Numbered from the stretch's first letter, positions 1-11,237 are shown. The stretch: DNA of 52,129 bases from Mycoemilia scoparia (GCA_027575805.1 JANBPU010000113.1:1-52129); one strand, 5' to 3'. Notes: generated from the letters alone by a model not told the origin. Translations and numbers: made by a program.

Positions 1-140
1 CCCTTGGACTATTCCGATGATTCGGAATGATCCAAATCAATTAATGATTAGGCGATGATTATCTCATGGCCTATCAAGGACATTGAAGATAACCCAGATG
101 TAGAGACTGAGGATTGGGACCAAAAGAGAAGATACAGAAG

Positions 141-725
141 CTAAGAGTTATGCCAGTTATAATAGTTATTGGATGGGTTTGTTTCCTCATCCAACAAATT
201 AGATGGAGATTCTGTATAGCTCTGGGACTCATATCTATGATTTTGGTTAAAATCTGAAGGATAAGCCACAAGTGCCTCATTGTCTGCAGGCTCTTGCATG
301 CCAACTTGTTGTGGCAGATCACATTCTTCAAGATCCCTGACATGGAAAGAATTCCCTTCTGGCAAAGTATTCCTATCAGCTTGAGGATTAGTAAAATAGT
401 CATGTGTATTATAATTTTGAGAAAGGTTATTATGTCTCTCCATATCTCTAAGCAAACTTAGAAAATCTATCTCATCAGAATCTTGGTCAATTGTTTGATC
501 TCCAGCCATATCAGGATTATTATTTATAAGCTCATTAAGGTTCTCTAAAGAATTTCTCATCTCCTCTTCATGATGTTCTCCCACAGGACTTTGTTGGTTT
601 ATAACTGTGCTAGTAGGATCATACACATCACTATAATCAGTAAGCTCACTTGTGCAATGAGTACCATCCTGATAGCTAGAGGGTGTTGATTGTGGTGCTA
701 TTTTGTGAAAATAGCCACCAATCAC
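141..725 (-). CDS. unrecognised acidic ORF, possibly an exon or gene fragment
   Basis: An open frame of about 194 codons rich in Asn, Asp, Glu, Ser and Gln, with no family I recognise and no membrane segment, signal peptide or cysteine pattern. The 5' end of the frame has only a GTG; the first in-frame ATG is well inside, at the MRNSLENLNEL stretch, and an in-frame TAA lies a few codons upstream of the GTG. It is therefore either an internal or terminal exon whose 5' partner is missing, or a relic. Composition fits a disordered regulatory protein or a transposon accessory ORF. It lies next to decayed mobile sequence (741-2430), which favours the relic reading. Bases 1-140 carry nothing I can assign. 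Confidence 0.3.
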   Translation of the reverse strand: MIGGYFHKIAPQSTPSSYQDGTHCTSELTDYSDVYDPTSTVINQQSPVGEHHEEEMRNSLENLNELINNNPDMAGDQTIDQDSDEIDFLSLLRDMERHNNLSQNYNTHDYFTNPQADRNTLPEGNSFHVRDLEECDLPQQVGMQEPADNEALVAYPSDFNQNHRYESQSYTESPSNLLDEETNPSNNYYNWHNS

Positions 726-740
726 GATTTCACTGCCTTC

Positions 741-1300
741 TTATGAGGCTTATTATGACAATGATTCCCCTTTATATAGGACAATGATTAGTTACTTCCC
801 CATTTGTCCTCTACTTTATTATTATTTTTCTTTATTTTATCTTATGATGATAGCCAGTTTCCTTTGGCTAAGCAGGCAGTTTTATTCTGCCTTCCCATAA
901 CTCTTATTTTTCCTAAATACTGGGTATTGCCCACATTTTTCTAGTTTAACAACAACATACAGAAGTTTTTCCCTTTCAATAAAATATTACCCATATCCCT
1001 GCTGTTTCGCTGTTTATAAGGACACGCTGGTCCTCCCTGCTGCTTTATTTCTGTCCAGGATACACTGAATCCTGCTGCTGTTTTCCCTTGCTTTCCCCTA
1101 TTTTTCCTTTATTACTTTCCTTATCTTATTCCCTTATTATTTATACCAAAAATCCCTAAAAATTCATAAAACCCCAAAATCCCCTAAAAATATTATTTCT
1201 TATTCCTGAACTTTATCCTATCATGAGTGATAATAAGCCTTTCGATAATAAGAGCAACCCAGGTTCTAATCCTACCGGGAGCTCCACATGATTGGCTCCA
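741..1300 (+). mobile_element. possible LTR-like / leader sequence interrupting a repeat
   Basis: AT- and pyrimidine-rich non-coding DNA ending in a short plus-strand frame that begins at the ATG at 1223 (MSDNKPFDNKSNPG) and stops after about 22 codons. It lies exactly where the third copy of the 388-aa element should run into its coding region, so it looks like an insertion there. An LTR that carries the first codons of gag, as in Ty1, would look like this. I could not find a clean TG...CA boundary or target duplication, so the identity is an inference. Confidence 0.25.
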
Positions 1301-2200
1301 AAAATTATGTTCGCTCATACTCTATGTTTGTTTTATTGATCATACCAGGTTTAAAGGTTCACAGCATTAGTTATAAGTCATATGAGCTTAAGATATTTGT
1401 GTAACCATATATCTTCTATAGTCTGCTTACCTTTGTACGTTTAGCTAAAGTTTAAATTTTGGAAGTGGTAAGGAAACACTTGAATTATGTCCACAGAAGT
1501 CACCTTAAATACTTTTTTTGGAGGACTCACAATCATATTGACAAAAGATAAATTCAGTATTATCCAAGATTAGGATTCATATGAAGTTCACATGATTTTC
1601 ATATAACCACAACACAAAGCCATATAAAATATAAAATATTTGCTTGCATTAACTCGAATTCCATGCTCAAAGTAAAGGATGTACTTGGCCCAATATTGCT
1701 TTAGAATCTGATAAATCACATCCTTGGTTACCAGGATCGGCCAAATCATCCACAAAGAAATGACAGAGTAAGCATTAACTCACAAGTCTCCCAAAATTCA
1801 TATGTCTGTATATATAAATCTAATGCCTAGCGCTGTTTTTAAAAATCGTCTTTAAATGATACTTTCCAGAAAGGATTTGATATGGTCACAAGCAATGCCA
1901 TTGGACATTATTTCTTTTATCTCAATAGCATATGGATCATAGTTTTTGAAGGGTGCCTTTTGGTGGCCAACAGTTAAAGGGGCAATCTCAGCCAAATGTG
2001 CGATCACCGTTTGTTAGCAAATGGCCACTCTTCAAAAATAACTACCCATATTTTCATACGATTTATCGATTAAAAATGCCAGTAAATTTGAAAAGAAACG
2101 TATCACCAATAAAATGCATTTGCACATGCTTGACTGAGATTATGAGTTTTTGTGAGAAGACACTGACCTGTCTAAACAATCATGCTGATTTGGGGGGATT
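1300..2200 (-). repeat. third, decayed partial copy of the 388-aa element (5' half only)
   Basis: This stretch aligns by eye with the upstream part of the elements at 22.4-24.9 kb and 49.1-51.4 kb, in the same orientation as the latter. Shared blocks include the leader-intron region with its donor (CTTACCTT on the plus strand, near 1428-1435), the small-ORF start (residues MIVSPPKK here against MIMSPPKK in the others), a block around the bases TCCTTGGTTACCAGGATCGG, and one around ATGATACTTTCCAGAAAGG. The coding-start equivalent (ATG at 1318, MSE...) diverges after a few codons, where unrelated sequence replaces the 388-aa frame. A family A MITE is inserted inside this copy at 1933-2048. Confidence 0.75.
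1933..2048 (+). mobile_element. family A MITE, copy 1 (empty site known)
   Basis: A 116-bp element with imperfect terminal inverted repeats: the left end contains TTTTTGAAGGGTG and the right end the matching CTTCAAAAATAACTACCC. It is flanked by TA (1931-1932 and 2049-2050). The two paralogous copies at about 22.64 kb and 51.34 kb read straight through this point without it, leaving a single TA, so insertion with a TA duplication is directly visible. A TA target and short TIRs fit a Tc1/mariner-mobilised non-autonomous element. There is no coding capacity. Confidence 0.85.
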
Positions 2201-2325
2201 TCCATAAGAATTTGCCACATTCTTGATATACCAATTTAATTCAAATTGCACCATTAATTTGAAATGTAGCAAAACATCCATGCCTTGTTGCCTAAATATT
2301 GGTTATTAATATAATATTATACATA

Positions 2326-2427
2326 TGAGCAATAATTTCTGAAGGGTGAATGATTATAGGGGATATCACAGCTAAATGGATGTCCAGTTTTACTAGTAAA
2401 CATTCGCCCTTCAAAAATAATCGCCCA
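2326..2427 (+). mobile_element. family A MITE, copy 2
   Basis: About 102 bp bounded by TA on both sides, with terminal repeats AATAATTTCTGAAGGGTG and CGCCCTTCAAAAATAATCG. The interior shares the words ATTATAGGGG, CAGCTAAATGG and TTTTACTAGTAAA with copies 5 and 9, so these belong to the same subfamily. Confidence 0.75.
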
Positions 2428-2429
2428 TA

Positions 2430-4099
2430 CAGTCACGCTTTATAATTACGTAACTCAAAATCAACTAAACATTTGTCTTAGTGTAAGTGAGTTTATTATA
2501 CCAAAAATCAGTATTTATAATGCTTTCAAAGTAAATGACAAATTTGTATAGTCTCTCGTTAATGTTCAAGTGGTAGTAACCGATATTTTGTAGGTTCCAA
2601 CCATCTATGTGTGGTCACTAATGGTGTAATTCAACGACCATGATCCCATTGCGGCTCGGTGACTATTAATAGGCACCATGATTAGATTCATCGTCCTAGA
2701 CAGCCCAACAACAACAGCAGTAGAAATGGCATCAGTAGTGCCACTAAAGCAGTTCGTACATAGTGTGATGAATCAAAGCCATTGTTAAACAACCCTTTAT
2801 TAATTTAAAATAAATATAAATATCCAATGTTGTGTTACAGAGATGGTTGTGAAGTGTGGGTGAGTGGGCATGAGTGTGGAGGGCCAATTAAACCATATTA
2901 TTACCCCTGGCTAGTTCCTAATGTTACAAAAGTACTGGAAAAAATATATACGACCAAATCCTAAAAAGTCCACACAGCGCTTTAGTTCATGAGATTCGTT
3001 GATTGTTTGGTGGGTGAGCTGTGTGCTGTGGCTCATGCATTTATTAAAACAGCTTTTAGTTCTGTAAATATCAATGTAGTTTAAAAGTTGTGTCGAATTA
3101 TCGCTTTTTTGAGCCATAAAAGCCATATACAAAGCCTGGTGGACCAAAGTGCTGTAGAAAGCCTTTTGTCTGTTTCTGGATTTATCTTGAAAACATACAA
3201 AGACGATAACTGAAAGAAGCAGCTGCTATACGACGTTGGTGCTGCTAACTCAAGAAATGCTCATGATAGCCTCAAATGTACATATGCCATATAATCTCAT
3301 AAGATTATTGCAATTTAATAGCACTCGAGATTTTCAATAAAACCATTTTGGTAAAACCAGAAGTTTGTGTCTTACAAAGCAATTGTTTTTTCAGCTTGGC
3401 AAAGCACCACATTCATCAATGCAAGCGATTGAATTACCAGCATACAGGTTCCTTGTTTCAAATAATGACTAGTCATTCACTCACTCATCACTATCATCGC
3501 TTCTTATTTTTTTTTCACAAACGTATTACAAAAAGCGCTTATTTACACGGAGCCAGATATTAAATTCTATGAAATATTGAAACAATTTTTATAATACATT
3601 TATGATTGACAACCTTGTGCTTGGACACACAAATTATAATCCTACACATCAAAGCCATGCTGCTGGGCTTTAAAATTCACTGAAGTATTGACAGCATAGA
3701 GGCATTTTGCAAAAACATGTGTGGAGATTTTATCAATATTATATATTTAATGGTGTTGTTACCTTCGTGTGTTTGGATCATTCGGGCCAACACGTGGGGT
3801 CATTGAAGTTCGCTGACCCACCCCAAGGCTGGTTTTTCCATAATGACAGGCAATATATGGACCCTGAGCTGTAGCAATTCATTTTGAGCCAAGAAAAACA
3901 GGTGTGGCGAAGCGGATTATATGGATAGAGAGAGAGAGAGGTAGGAATTATTGCTCTCCTTTCCCCTACACGCAAACAAACAAACAAACGCAGAGGCAAG
4001 ATTGTGTAAAACTGTATAAAAATATAACAAAGTCCAAGCCTCATTGAATATTTTAACCCATTCCACCTTCCAGCATCTTGAAATATCATCAATCTAAAA
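2430..4099. other. intergenic, no gene seen
   Basis: About 1.7 kb of AT-rich sequence with only short shadow frames. It contains a GA run near 3929 and an (AAAC)n run near 3975. The last 150 bases are the probable promoter and 5' leader of the HSF-like gene. No tRNA, long ORF or repeat copy was recognised. Confidence 0.5.
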
Positions 4100-5719
4100 A
4101 TGACTATCAACAACAACGGTGTTGACCAAAATATAAAAGTAAGTAGATTCCTTATTTGCAGCTTAAATGGCCCTTATTCTTCCTCATAATCGATCTTACC
4201 AAAATATTCTCTACATGCGTGCGTGACAATGCGGATCATAGAAAATACACTCTAACTTGCTGATTTTTGAATGCATGTTTATAGGAAATGGAATCCAAGA
4301 AGCTCAAGAGCTCCTCGTCTTTTCAAGACTGTTATATGCTTCCGCCCAACATGTTGGAAGAAGACGATTATGTTGGAGAGCTATTTGGAACTAACGTGAC
4401 TACAGTTCCACCGACCCTTTTGACTTGTAGCACTACGTTTCCTACGCCTATAGCAGCAGCAACAACAACAACAGTAGTAATAACAACAGAAGCAGCAGCA
4501 GCAGCAGAGGAGAGGGGTCGCCAACCTCCGGCTCTATTAAGCTCTGCTGCTGAACTAACCACCACATGTCCTGCTCTCAACAATGGCACTGTGAACCTGG
4601 CATCTACCTATTCTCTAAACTGCCTGGCTCTATCGACGATCACAGAGCCAGATCCACTGCTCAGCGTGGTCAACGGTGGTGAATTCACAAGCCCCAGCAG
4701 CAGTTCAGGCCGGTCGGAATTGGCAAGTATCTTCTCTTCTCCGGCATCTGGCATGAATAATAGCCGAAGAACAACCACTACTGCTACAGCACCTCGTTGG
4801 GCCGTAACTCAAAGCTATGAGTCTAATAGCATCGGCATTGCTTCTCAAAACAATTTGTTATTCATGTCAGACGACTCATCTCCAATCCCCACATCGTGGC
4901 TTGAGACTACTCCAGAGATCAGCGATAGCAGCAATAGCAGCGACAGACTCGATCTGGTAGTCGACTCAATGGGCGTGGTAGTTGGAAGCAACATTGCCAG
5001 TACTAGTAAACAAATTCAGAAGCGGAAGCGGGAGCCCGATCATGATTGCGAGACAGCCAACCCTCCCTCTGCCAAGAAAGTAAAGAAAGACAGTTCAAAG
5101 AAGACCTTTATTACAAAGCTCTATGAGTAAGTACAAAGTATTGAATATCATAATACAATGTTATTGATATGTGCACATTCGCACTCTAATTAACATCTGG
5201 TTGCCTTTATTGTTTATAATGCTTATACAGTCTCGTTGAGGACCCGATGACCGACACCTGGATTCACTGGTTCAATGAGGGGAAGGAGTTTCGGTTTAGT
5301 TCTTTAAAAGCTTTGCTCAACGCGATGAGAGAGAGAGGTGCAACAAAGGCAAAGTCTACACAGTCAATAAATAAGAACCTAAATGTAAGCTACTTCGCTA
5401 ATAATGATGATAATCTCGTTTATAAATGTATTTATATTATGATTACTAATGTTGTATTGAATTTATTTATACGTAGGATTATAGTTTGGAACGCACTAGT
5501 GACTTTCGAAAAAAGGACTGTGCTGCAACATCCCCATTCGCGACATGGGAGTGTTTCAGGCATCCTTGTTTCCGGGAGGGCCAGAGGGAGCTTCTGGACC
5601 AGATCATGCGGAAGCCTCACCCTACCCGAAGCAAAAAGAAGCTGGAAAAAAAGCGAGAGACTGAGACTGGGACTGAAGAGGAGCCCGATGATGATGATGA
5701 TAATGATGAGCAGGAGTAG
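4100..5719 (+). CDS. HSF-type DNA-binding domain protein (divergent)
   Basis: Four exons: 4100-4138, 4285-5126, 5231-5384 and 5477-5719. All junctions are GT-AG and keep frame, giving 425 aa. Residues about 287-395 look like a heat-shock-factor DNA-binding domain: it opens with TFITKLYDLVEDP and TDTWIHWFNEGKEF (typical HSF: F-x-K-L-Y-x-[ML]-[VL]-[ED]-D, then the W of strand 1) and closes with WECFRHPCFREGQRELLDQI (typical: W-E-F-x-H-x-x-F-x-R-G). The central recognition-helix segment, normally near NNFSSFVRQLNMYGF, is strongly changed, so DNA specificity probably differs or is lost. Residues 15-280 are Ser/Thr/Ala/Asn-rich and probably disordered; a basic KKVKKDSSKK stretch just before the domain could be a nuclear signal; the C-terminus is Asp/Glu-rich. 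No HR-A/B coiled coil is evident. Probably a nuclear regulator related to HSF, Skn7 or Mga1. Confidence 0.75.
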
Positions 5720-5901
5720 TAGGCGCTATTGTTTTTTGGGGATTATAATGCTTAGATATTTATTTCTCTTTGTATATATTATATCATTCAGCCGTATAGT
5801 ATTGTGTTAGTTATAAAATGTAAAATTAAATATATAGAAAATGTTTTAATAAAGTCGGAGAGGCTTGAAGTAGCTTATTGAATTTTACTACCTTGTGGTT
5901 A

Positions 5902-6045
5902 TGGTGGGATTTCACTAGTGATCGAATCCATGGTAGGCGGAGATGAGCCCTCACCAGATTTTGGCCCAATCAGCAGCTATTTTATATGCAATTCTTAGGA
6001 ACCCACCATTTTGCCCAAGGTGGTATGAAGTGGACTGTGGCCTTA
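5902..6045 (+). mobile_element. family B MITE, copy 1
   Basis: About 144 bp beginning GGTGGGATTTCACTAGTGATCG, preceded by TA, with the shared interior words ATTTTGGCCCAATCAGCAGC and ATTTTGCCCAAGG found in copies 2 and 3 and in the 27.7-kb composite. The 3' end is degenerate. It lies in the 3' flank of the HSF-like gene. The remaining 6046-6482 interval holds only the leader of the next gene, with a short Thr-rich frame at 6159 that is likely an upstream ORF or noise. Confidence 0.65.
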
Positions 6046-6482
6046 TAGGCAAAATACTGTTGTAGTATAGGGTTTATTTATTCAGGGTGTGGATTACAAT
6101 TAAGGGATGATTTGATCATTAAAACGGTGATCAACGTTTTGATAGTCAGAGTATCAAAATGGCCACTACTACCACCACCACTAACACCACAAGTAGAGCG
6201 AGTGTTGGTCATTTCTATTATATTTCTAATCTTCTCTTGATTGCCTTAGTCCACTTTTTGTATAATATCTATCTTTACCTTATAAACTTTGTCTTGTGCG
6301 CCAATAATTTGAGTCAAATAATTTCGAAAAAAGGATTAATACAGCGTACAAATATATATATACATATAAAATCGGGATTTAAAAAACACAAAGGACGGGA
6401 AATTTAACAGCACATTCGATTACAAACAGCCAGCCCCACATTACTACTACATCAATAATTACTGGAGAGAAAGAGAAAAAAT

Positions 6483-6722
6483 ATGGCTTTCAAGTTTGAT
6501 ATCAACCCTAACGCTAAACTTCACGATCCATGGAGCCGTCGTGATGCCTGGCGTCGCCACCCATATTTCTCCAAGGCCAGTCAGGTTCGTGGAATGGCAC
6601 CTGGTCTAGGAATTGCGACTGGCTTGTTTATTGTATATTGTGGATATGATTACTTTGCCAGTAAGTCGTCGTCGTCGTCGTCGCATGGCCACGGAAGCGG
6701 CAAGGATAATAGTCACCACTAA
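6483..6722 (+). CDS. NDUFB3: NADH:ubiquinone oxidoreductase B12 subunit (NDUFB3-like)
   Basis: An intronless 79-aa protein. The N-terminal half contains HDPWSRRDAWRRHPYFS followed by a single membrane-spanning stretch (GLGIATGLFIVYCGYDYF, residues about 40-57), the layout of NDUFB3/B12, a single-pass accessory subunit of the membrane arm of mitochondrial complex I. Length fits the family in fungi. The tail is a six-serine run followed by a Gly/His/Lys-rich segment, encoded by a (TCG)n microsatellite. The ATG follows a purine-rich leader and is the only plausible start. The presence of this gene implies a proton-pumping complex I, which Saccharomyces lacks. Confidence 0.88.
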   Translation: MAFKFDINPNAKLHDPWSRRDAWRRHPYFSKASQVRGMAPGLGIATGLFIVYCGYDYFASKSSSSSSHGHGSGKDNSHH

Positions 6723-6912
6723 ATATCACTAGAAATACATTGATTGATTGATTGATTGCTTGATCGATTTTTTTAGTTTGTTTTAAATACAGAGAAAAGA
6801 CAAGTTTTTACAAGATATATCCATATATTACATTATTATAATGGATTAGAATAGAGTCAATATTGTATGAGCATTTTATATGATGATTGATTGATTGACT
6901 GATAGATACAAA

Positions 6913-7023
6913 TTAAAAAGATTGATATTCAAATGTGTGATGGGTTGGATTTAAATGTTGTAGCGAGTGTATTCTTGCATCAATATGCCTATAAAGTGTT
7001 TGAATTTGAGTGTTAGCTTGCAG

Positions 7024-7064
<41 letters not shown>

Positions 7065-8426
7065 TCTTGGCAATAGGATATATAAACAAATGTGAAAATT
7101 GAAGGAGGAAAGGAAATGGGTTACCTAATGCGAGAAGGGCAGATCCATCCAATGTTCTTTCCATAGACAATAATGGGGCAGAGGTTGTTTGGTCCTTATC
7201 AACAACAACAACAGCATCATCATCTTTGGCATCATTACGAACCGAAATCTCGTGTCTGGTAGCAGCCATTTGAATAGCTTTCAAAAAGTTCTGTAAAAAA
7301 GAAGAATGAATCAATAACACTGGTCTTGGTTCTATTCCATCAAAAGATATTTTGTGCTATTTGGCTGTGGTTACGAACTTACTGAACTGGGCAGCTCCAA
7401 AGGAGTATCTCCATTCCCTATATTTCTAGAACTTTGGTTCGGTTTGGGTTGATCTGAAGAGGCTTTTTCTTTCTCCTTATCCTTTTTGGTTTTTCTCTTT
7501 TTCTTCATAACTCCGGGATCAAGTGCATTTGGGTTTTCATCTAATGGGCCAAGGAGGGGCGAAATATCTGGTTCTTCGATAATTTGTGGTGGTTTTGTTT
7601 TTTGATTTTGGATGACGGCAACTTTTTTTAATAAAACATCGCTATCGCTATCACTATTGCTACTACTATTGTTACTTGTGGTTTTTGTGTCGGCAGCAGT
7701 ACTGTTCTTCTCCTCAACTTTGTCTTTATTGGCTTTCTCGTCATTATCGTTGGAAATAATGTTATTAATAGTATTATTGGACCGAGCTTGTTTAATTTTG
7801 TTGGGCTGGTGATGATTAATTACAATATTGTAAAGCGGATCACTCAACATTTTTCGAAGCTTATGTTTTTTTATTTTACTCCAATGCGACTTTTTCCATA
7901 CAATACGATGGCCACGACCACGACTATAACTAGCCTCCACCGCCACCTTCTCACCATCACCAACCGTAGTAGCACTATCAGCAATGGTGGAGGAAGCAAC
8001 TCCAACACGCCTTTTGCTTGGCTCATTTAAAAAACCATAAAACGATCTTAGGCTATCTTTATTATTACCTTTATACATATATACATGACCTCGTTTAGGC
8101 AAAACATTTTTGTGTTTGAAAATATGTTCGGCGTTTTGCCAATCGCCAATAAACAAATCATGCTTAGATTTTTCATAAAAGCAGCGAGTATTTTTGTGGG
8201 CACAGTGGTAGCAGGCTGGGAGATGTCTTGAACATTGAAGTTTATGTAATCGGCAACGTATACAGGATGTCTGGGCTTTTGGGTCTCTATCAAAAGGTCC
8301 TCTTTTTTTACTCGTAGTAGTAGATGTGGATATGGATGCGGTCGGTGGTGGTGGTGGGGCTTTGCTTGGATTTCTCCATCTTCTTTTACGAGTATGTATG
8401 ACTGGTATACCTTCTTCCTTTTTCAT
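6913..8426 (-). CDS. Zn2Cys6 binuclear-cluster domain protein
   Basis: Two exons, 8426-7383 and 7290-6913, joined across a GTAAGT...ACAG intron that keeps frame (473 aa as modelled). Residues 55-82 are C-x2-C-x6-C-x6-C-x2-C-x6-C, the fungal GAL4-type zinc cluster, preceded by Lys/Arg-rich and poly-Pro/Ser/Thr sequence. Two basic stretches (about 185-195 and 310-325) could be nuclear signals. The rest is low complexity (Asn, Ser, Asp, Lys), and I see no fungal transcription-factor middle homology region, so its activation mechanism is unknown. The last exon contains a 13-Asn run from an AAT microsatellite. A possible GTAACC donor just before it would instead end the protein soon after LLALG and place the microsatellite outside the coding sequence, so the last 50 residues are uncertain. 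Confidence 0.75.
7024..7063. repeat. (TTA)n / (AAT)n microsatellite
   Basis: About 13 uninterrupted trinucleotide units. On the minus strand they read as poly-Asn in the last exon of the Zn2Cys6 gene, or lie in its 3' UTR if a further intron is used. Confidence 0.9.
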
Positions 8427-8675
8427 TGATTATAGACTTTAAGAATAGAGACAATATTATAAAGTCAAGCTTTATATTTTAGTTTGTTTATTCAAATTTA
8501 ATAGAGAATTGAAATATATAATAATAATGGTAATGGTATTGATAAAGTGGTTGAAGAGTTATGGGAAATAAGCAACCAGTCTTTATTCCTCAGTTAACCA
8601 TGTCCTAAATTCTTGAAAACTCAGAAATGGGTATCATAGTAGAGACAAGATTGTTGTGGTTGGCTGGCTGGCTAA

Positions 8676-10232
8676 CTAGTTTAGCGAGAAGCTGGACATT
8701 GAGGAGCTCAATGTCAATGCCGATTCAGCCCTTGAGATCGAAACCATATCACTTATATGGTTCATTAAAAGTTTGATTGCAACTTCATTTTCATCGCCTC
8801 TGGGAATGATAATATCAGCCCAACGTTTACTCTACTCAAAAATAATATAAATAATAATAATAACCGAGGGTCATCAGTATTATCATATATATACACGGGT
8901 GTTTATGGGGGGGAGGGTACTAAAGGTAATATCCATAGAATTTTAGAGATATTATAAAAGTGTGGGTGGGTGTACTTACAGGGAGAATGAATTCCTCAAA
9001 TACAGGTTTTTCAAGCAACAAATAATTTTTTAAATACAAATCAATACGTTTAGCAGAATGAACATTATGGTCATTGGTATTAGAATCTGGCTGTTGTTGG
9101 TTTTGGAATTCCGTGACCAAGGTTTTGACATTTCTTCCCAATCTAGTGTCGGCATCGACATCAACAAATATCTTCATATCAAAGAATCGACGAACATTGC
9201 GGTTGTAAAGAGTGAAAATGCCTTCAACTATTATTACTTGGGGCATTTGAGTTATTTTACGACCCATCGTTCTACAATTTATTTTTGTACATTAAAAAAT
9301 ATTTATGCATGTGAGTTTGAAAATTGATAATATGTCAATAACGTGAGAGAACCACACCACACTTGGATTGTGAGGAGAGTTCAAGGGCTGGCCTACCTGG
9401 TCATTGTATCTGAATCCCAAGCCGGTATTTCGACTTCATTTCCTTGGCTTAATTTATACATGACGTTTTCGAGTAATTTAAAATCATACGCATCTACTCA
9501 CAAAGAAAAGCCAAAAGGATTATTGGCTGTTGGCCAAAAAGTATCTCATTTTGATTCATAATAAATTCACATCTAAACCAATACACAAAAAATAGAAATA
9601 AATTTGGCCACTGTGTGTGTGTCGTTGTGATATTTACCTGGATGATCAAGATTTAGCGCATATCCTTTATTATTCAATTCTCGTTCGTAGTCTGTCAACT
9701 CTCGTCTAAAATCATCCAACTTCAGAACCAATAATCTAGACAAGGGCTGTTGGGGTGGTTGGGTTTTTATTAGACGTTCGGTTTCTAATGGATTATCGTT
9801 TACTCTTTTCGATTGTTGGTGGTGTTTTTGGGTATGGATTTGCTCAAGATTGGTTACTATTAGTTCGCACAATTCTTTTTTTCCTGAACCTCTTCCACCT
9901 AAACACACACGCACATATATATATATATACTTGCGGGATTAGTAATAGATACTATAATTGTATATAAATCAATATAAATATGTGTTTATATACATATATT
10001 TACCTGCTACAGTTATAAAAGTTGGTCCCATAGGCTTAGGAGTATAAACTTTGTTAGTTTCAGCGGTCACCAACAATGACGAAGTGCTATCATCGAATTG
10101 ATCACAGTCTTGTTCGTTCATTGGTGGGGTTTTGTTGTATTTAGCCGCATCTTTGCTTTCGTTTGGATCAATATGGAATGGAACTAACGATGGCGAAGAA
10201 ATATAAAAATCTCCACAATTGCGATTCGACAT
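8676..10232 (-). CDS. divergent uridine-kinase-like P-loop NTPase
   Basis: Five exons on the minus strand: 10232-10004, 9898-9638, 9493-9397, 9271-8980 and 8831-8676. All junctions are GT-AG and keep frame, giving 344 aa. Motifs in order: an N-terminal P-loop at residues 77-84 (GGRGSGKK), HPDAYDFKLLENV (typical HPDAFD), EVEIPAWDSDT (typical IPxYDF), VIIVEGIFTLYN, MKIFVDVDADTRLGR and KRWADIIIPRG. This is the uridine/cytidine kinase fold, which phosphorylates pyrimidine ribonucleosides in the salvage pathway. Oddities: the Walker A Thr/Ser after GK is Lys, the IPxYDF Tyr is Trp, and the Arg-rich RGR lid after RLxR is missing. An active, differently tuned kinase or a pseudoenzyme are both possible. 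Its terminal exon ends only about 250 bp from the start of the next gene on the same strand. Confidence 0.75.
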
Positions 10233-11237
10233 TCTGCCCTTATTAATCTTTGTATCTATCTGTAGGTTTGAGAAAGTAATGAGAGGAGGATATTGCTGTA
10301 AAATTAAAAATCTTTCTACCTGGAGTTAAAACTAAGGAGCATGAAAGAAGAAAAGAAGACGGTTTAATGCAAACGTGACACCTACACAATAGATATCTAA
10401 AACCAGTTAGATATTTGACAACCAGGATGTGAGTAGATGAACTATGACTAATTCATGATTTATTTATGGGTTGGTCGTGGTGGTTTCTGGATACCACGAC
10501 TTCAATGCCCGTTTCCCAACATTTTTTAACCAGGCTGTCTGTCTAGAGAGAGGGATGATGGGAAAGCAAAAGCCGCTCATTTTAATTTTTAGTATTGTAT
10601 TATTTGAGTATAATTTAAACAAAAAATGTGCTACAAAGCTGAATTAGGGAATAATCTTTCTTATTGTTGTCGGATTTAAACTCCAATAATTATAATTGGA
10701 GCTAAAACATTTGTGCCAATTGATAATCAATCCATGTTTAAGCCTTTTTTGATTGCAAGTGAATGATTATTTTTGAAGGGTGGCTAGCATTTGATAACCA
10801 ACCATGATTACCTCCATAATCGTTGGCAGCCACCAAAAGCTACTCTTCAAAAATTACTACCCAAATGTAAATTCATTTTAAATAAATATAAAATAATACT
10901 TTTATAGAACTTTATTGTTTCTTTTTTCGAAAGCTAAAATAATGTGTTAGTGAGTGGGTGAATATGGATAAATTTGATATAAAAGGCAAAGGCAAAGTTA
11001 AGAAGAGTACGCAATTGTGGAGGAAGTAGAGGAAAATGATGAGATTTAGTTGATTGAGCTGTTTGACATTTATGCACTATAAAAAATACTGTGATGATAT
11101 GTCAAAAACTAGCATACCAAGAGGTTGTTATGGATGAAAGAATGACTAAATAAAAATAAGGATAGGCATTAGGATATAACATTAGAAATCTTCATATCAA
11201 TTGTTAATACCATTTCTTATTATTATTATTATTATTA
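10233..11237. other. intergenic with one decayed MITE
   Basis: About 1 kb without a credible frame. It holds the upstream region of the uridine-kinase-like gene on one side and the 3' flank of the NDK-domain gene on the other, with a (TTA)n run at 11219-11240 reaching the stop codon of the latter. A family A MITE lies at 10763-10863. Confidence 0.5.
10763..10863 (+). mobile_element. family A MITE, copy 3 (decayed ends)
   Basis: About 100 bp with inner terminal repeats ATTATTTTTGAAGGGTGG and CTCTTCAAAAATTACTACCC around an interior containing ATAATCG and GCCACCAAAAG. The outer TA is lost on both sides (AA on the right), so this is an older copy. Confidence 0.65.

Noticed and set aside
2560..2790. 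Possible tRNA-like sequence with GTGGTAGTAACC and GGTTCCAACC words
   Set aside because: No acceptor stem or anticodon arm can be formed around them.
3778..4116. 112-codon minus-strand frame over the HSF-like gene leader
   Set aside because: It has no family, is rich in Leu/Phe/Ile from a biased leader sequence, and overlaps the promoter and first exon of a well-supported plus-strand gene.
7612..8030. Plus-strand hydrophobic frames opposite the Zn2Cys6 gene
   Set aside because: They are antisense to Ser/Asn/Asp codon runs; apparent Leu/Val-rich membrane segments come from this.
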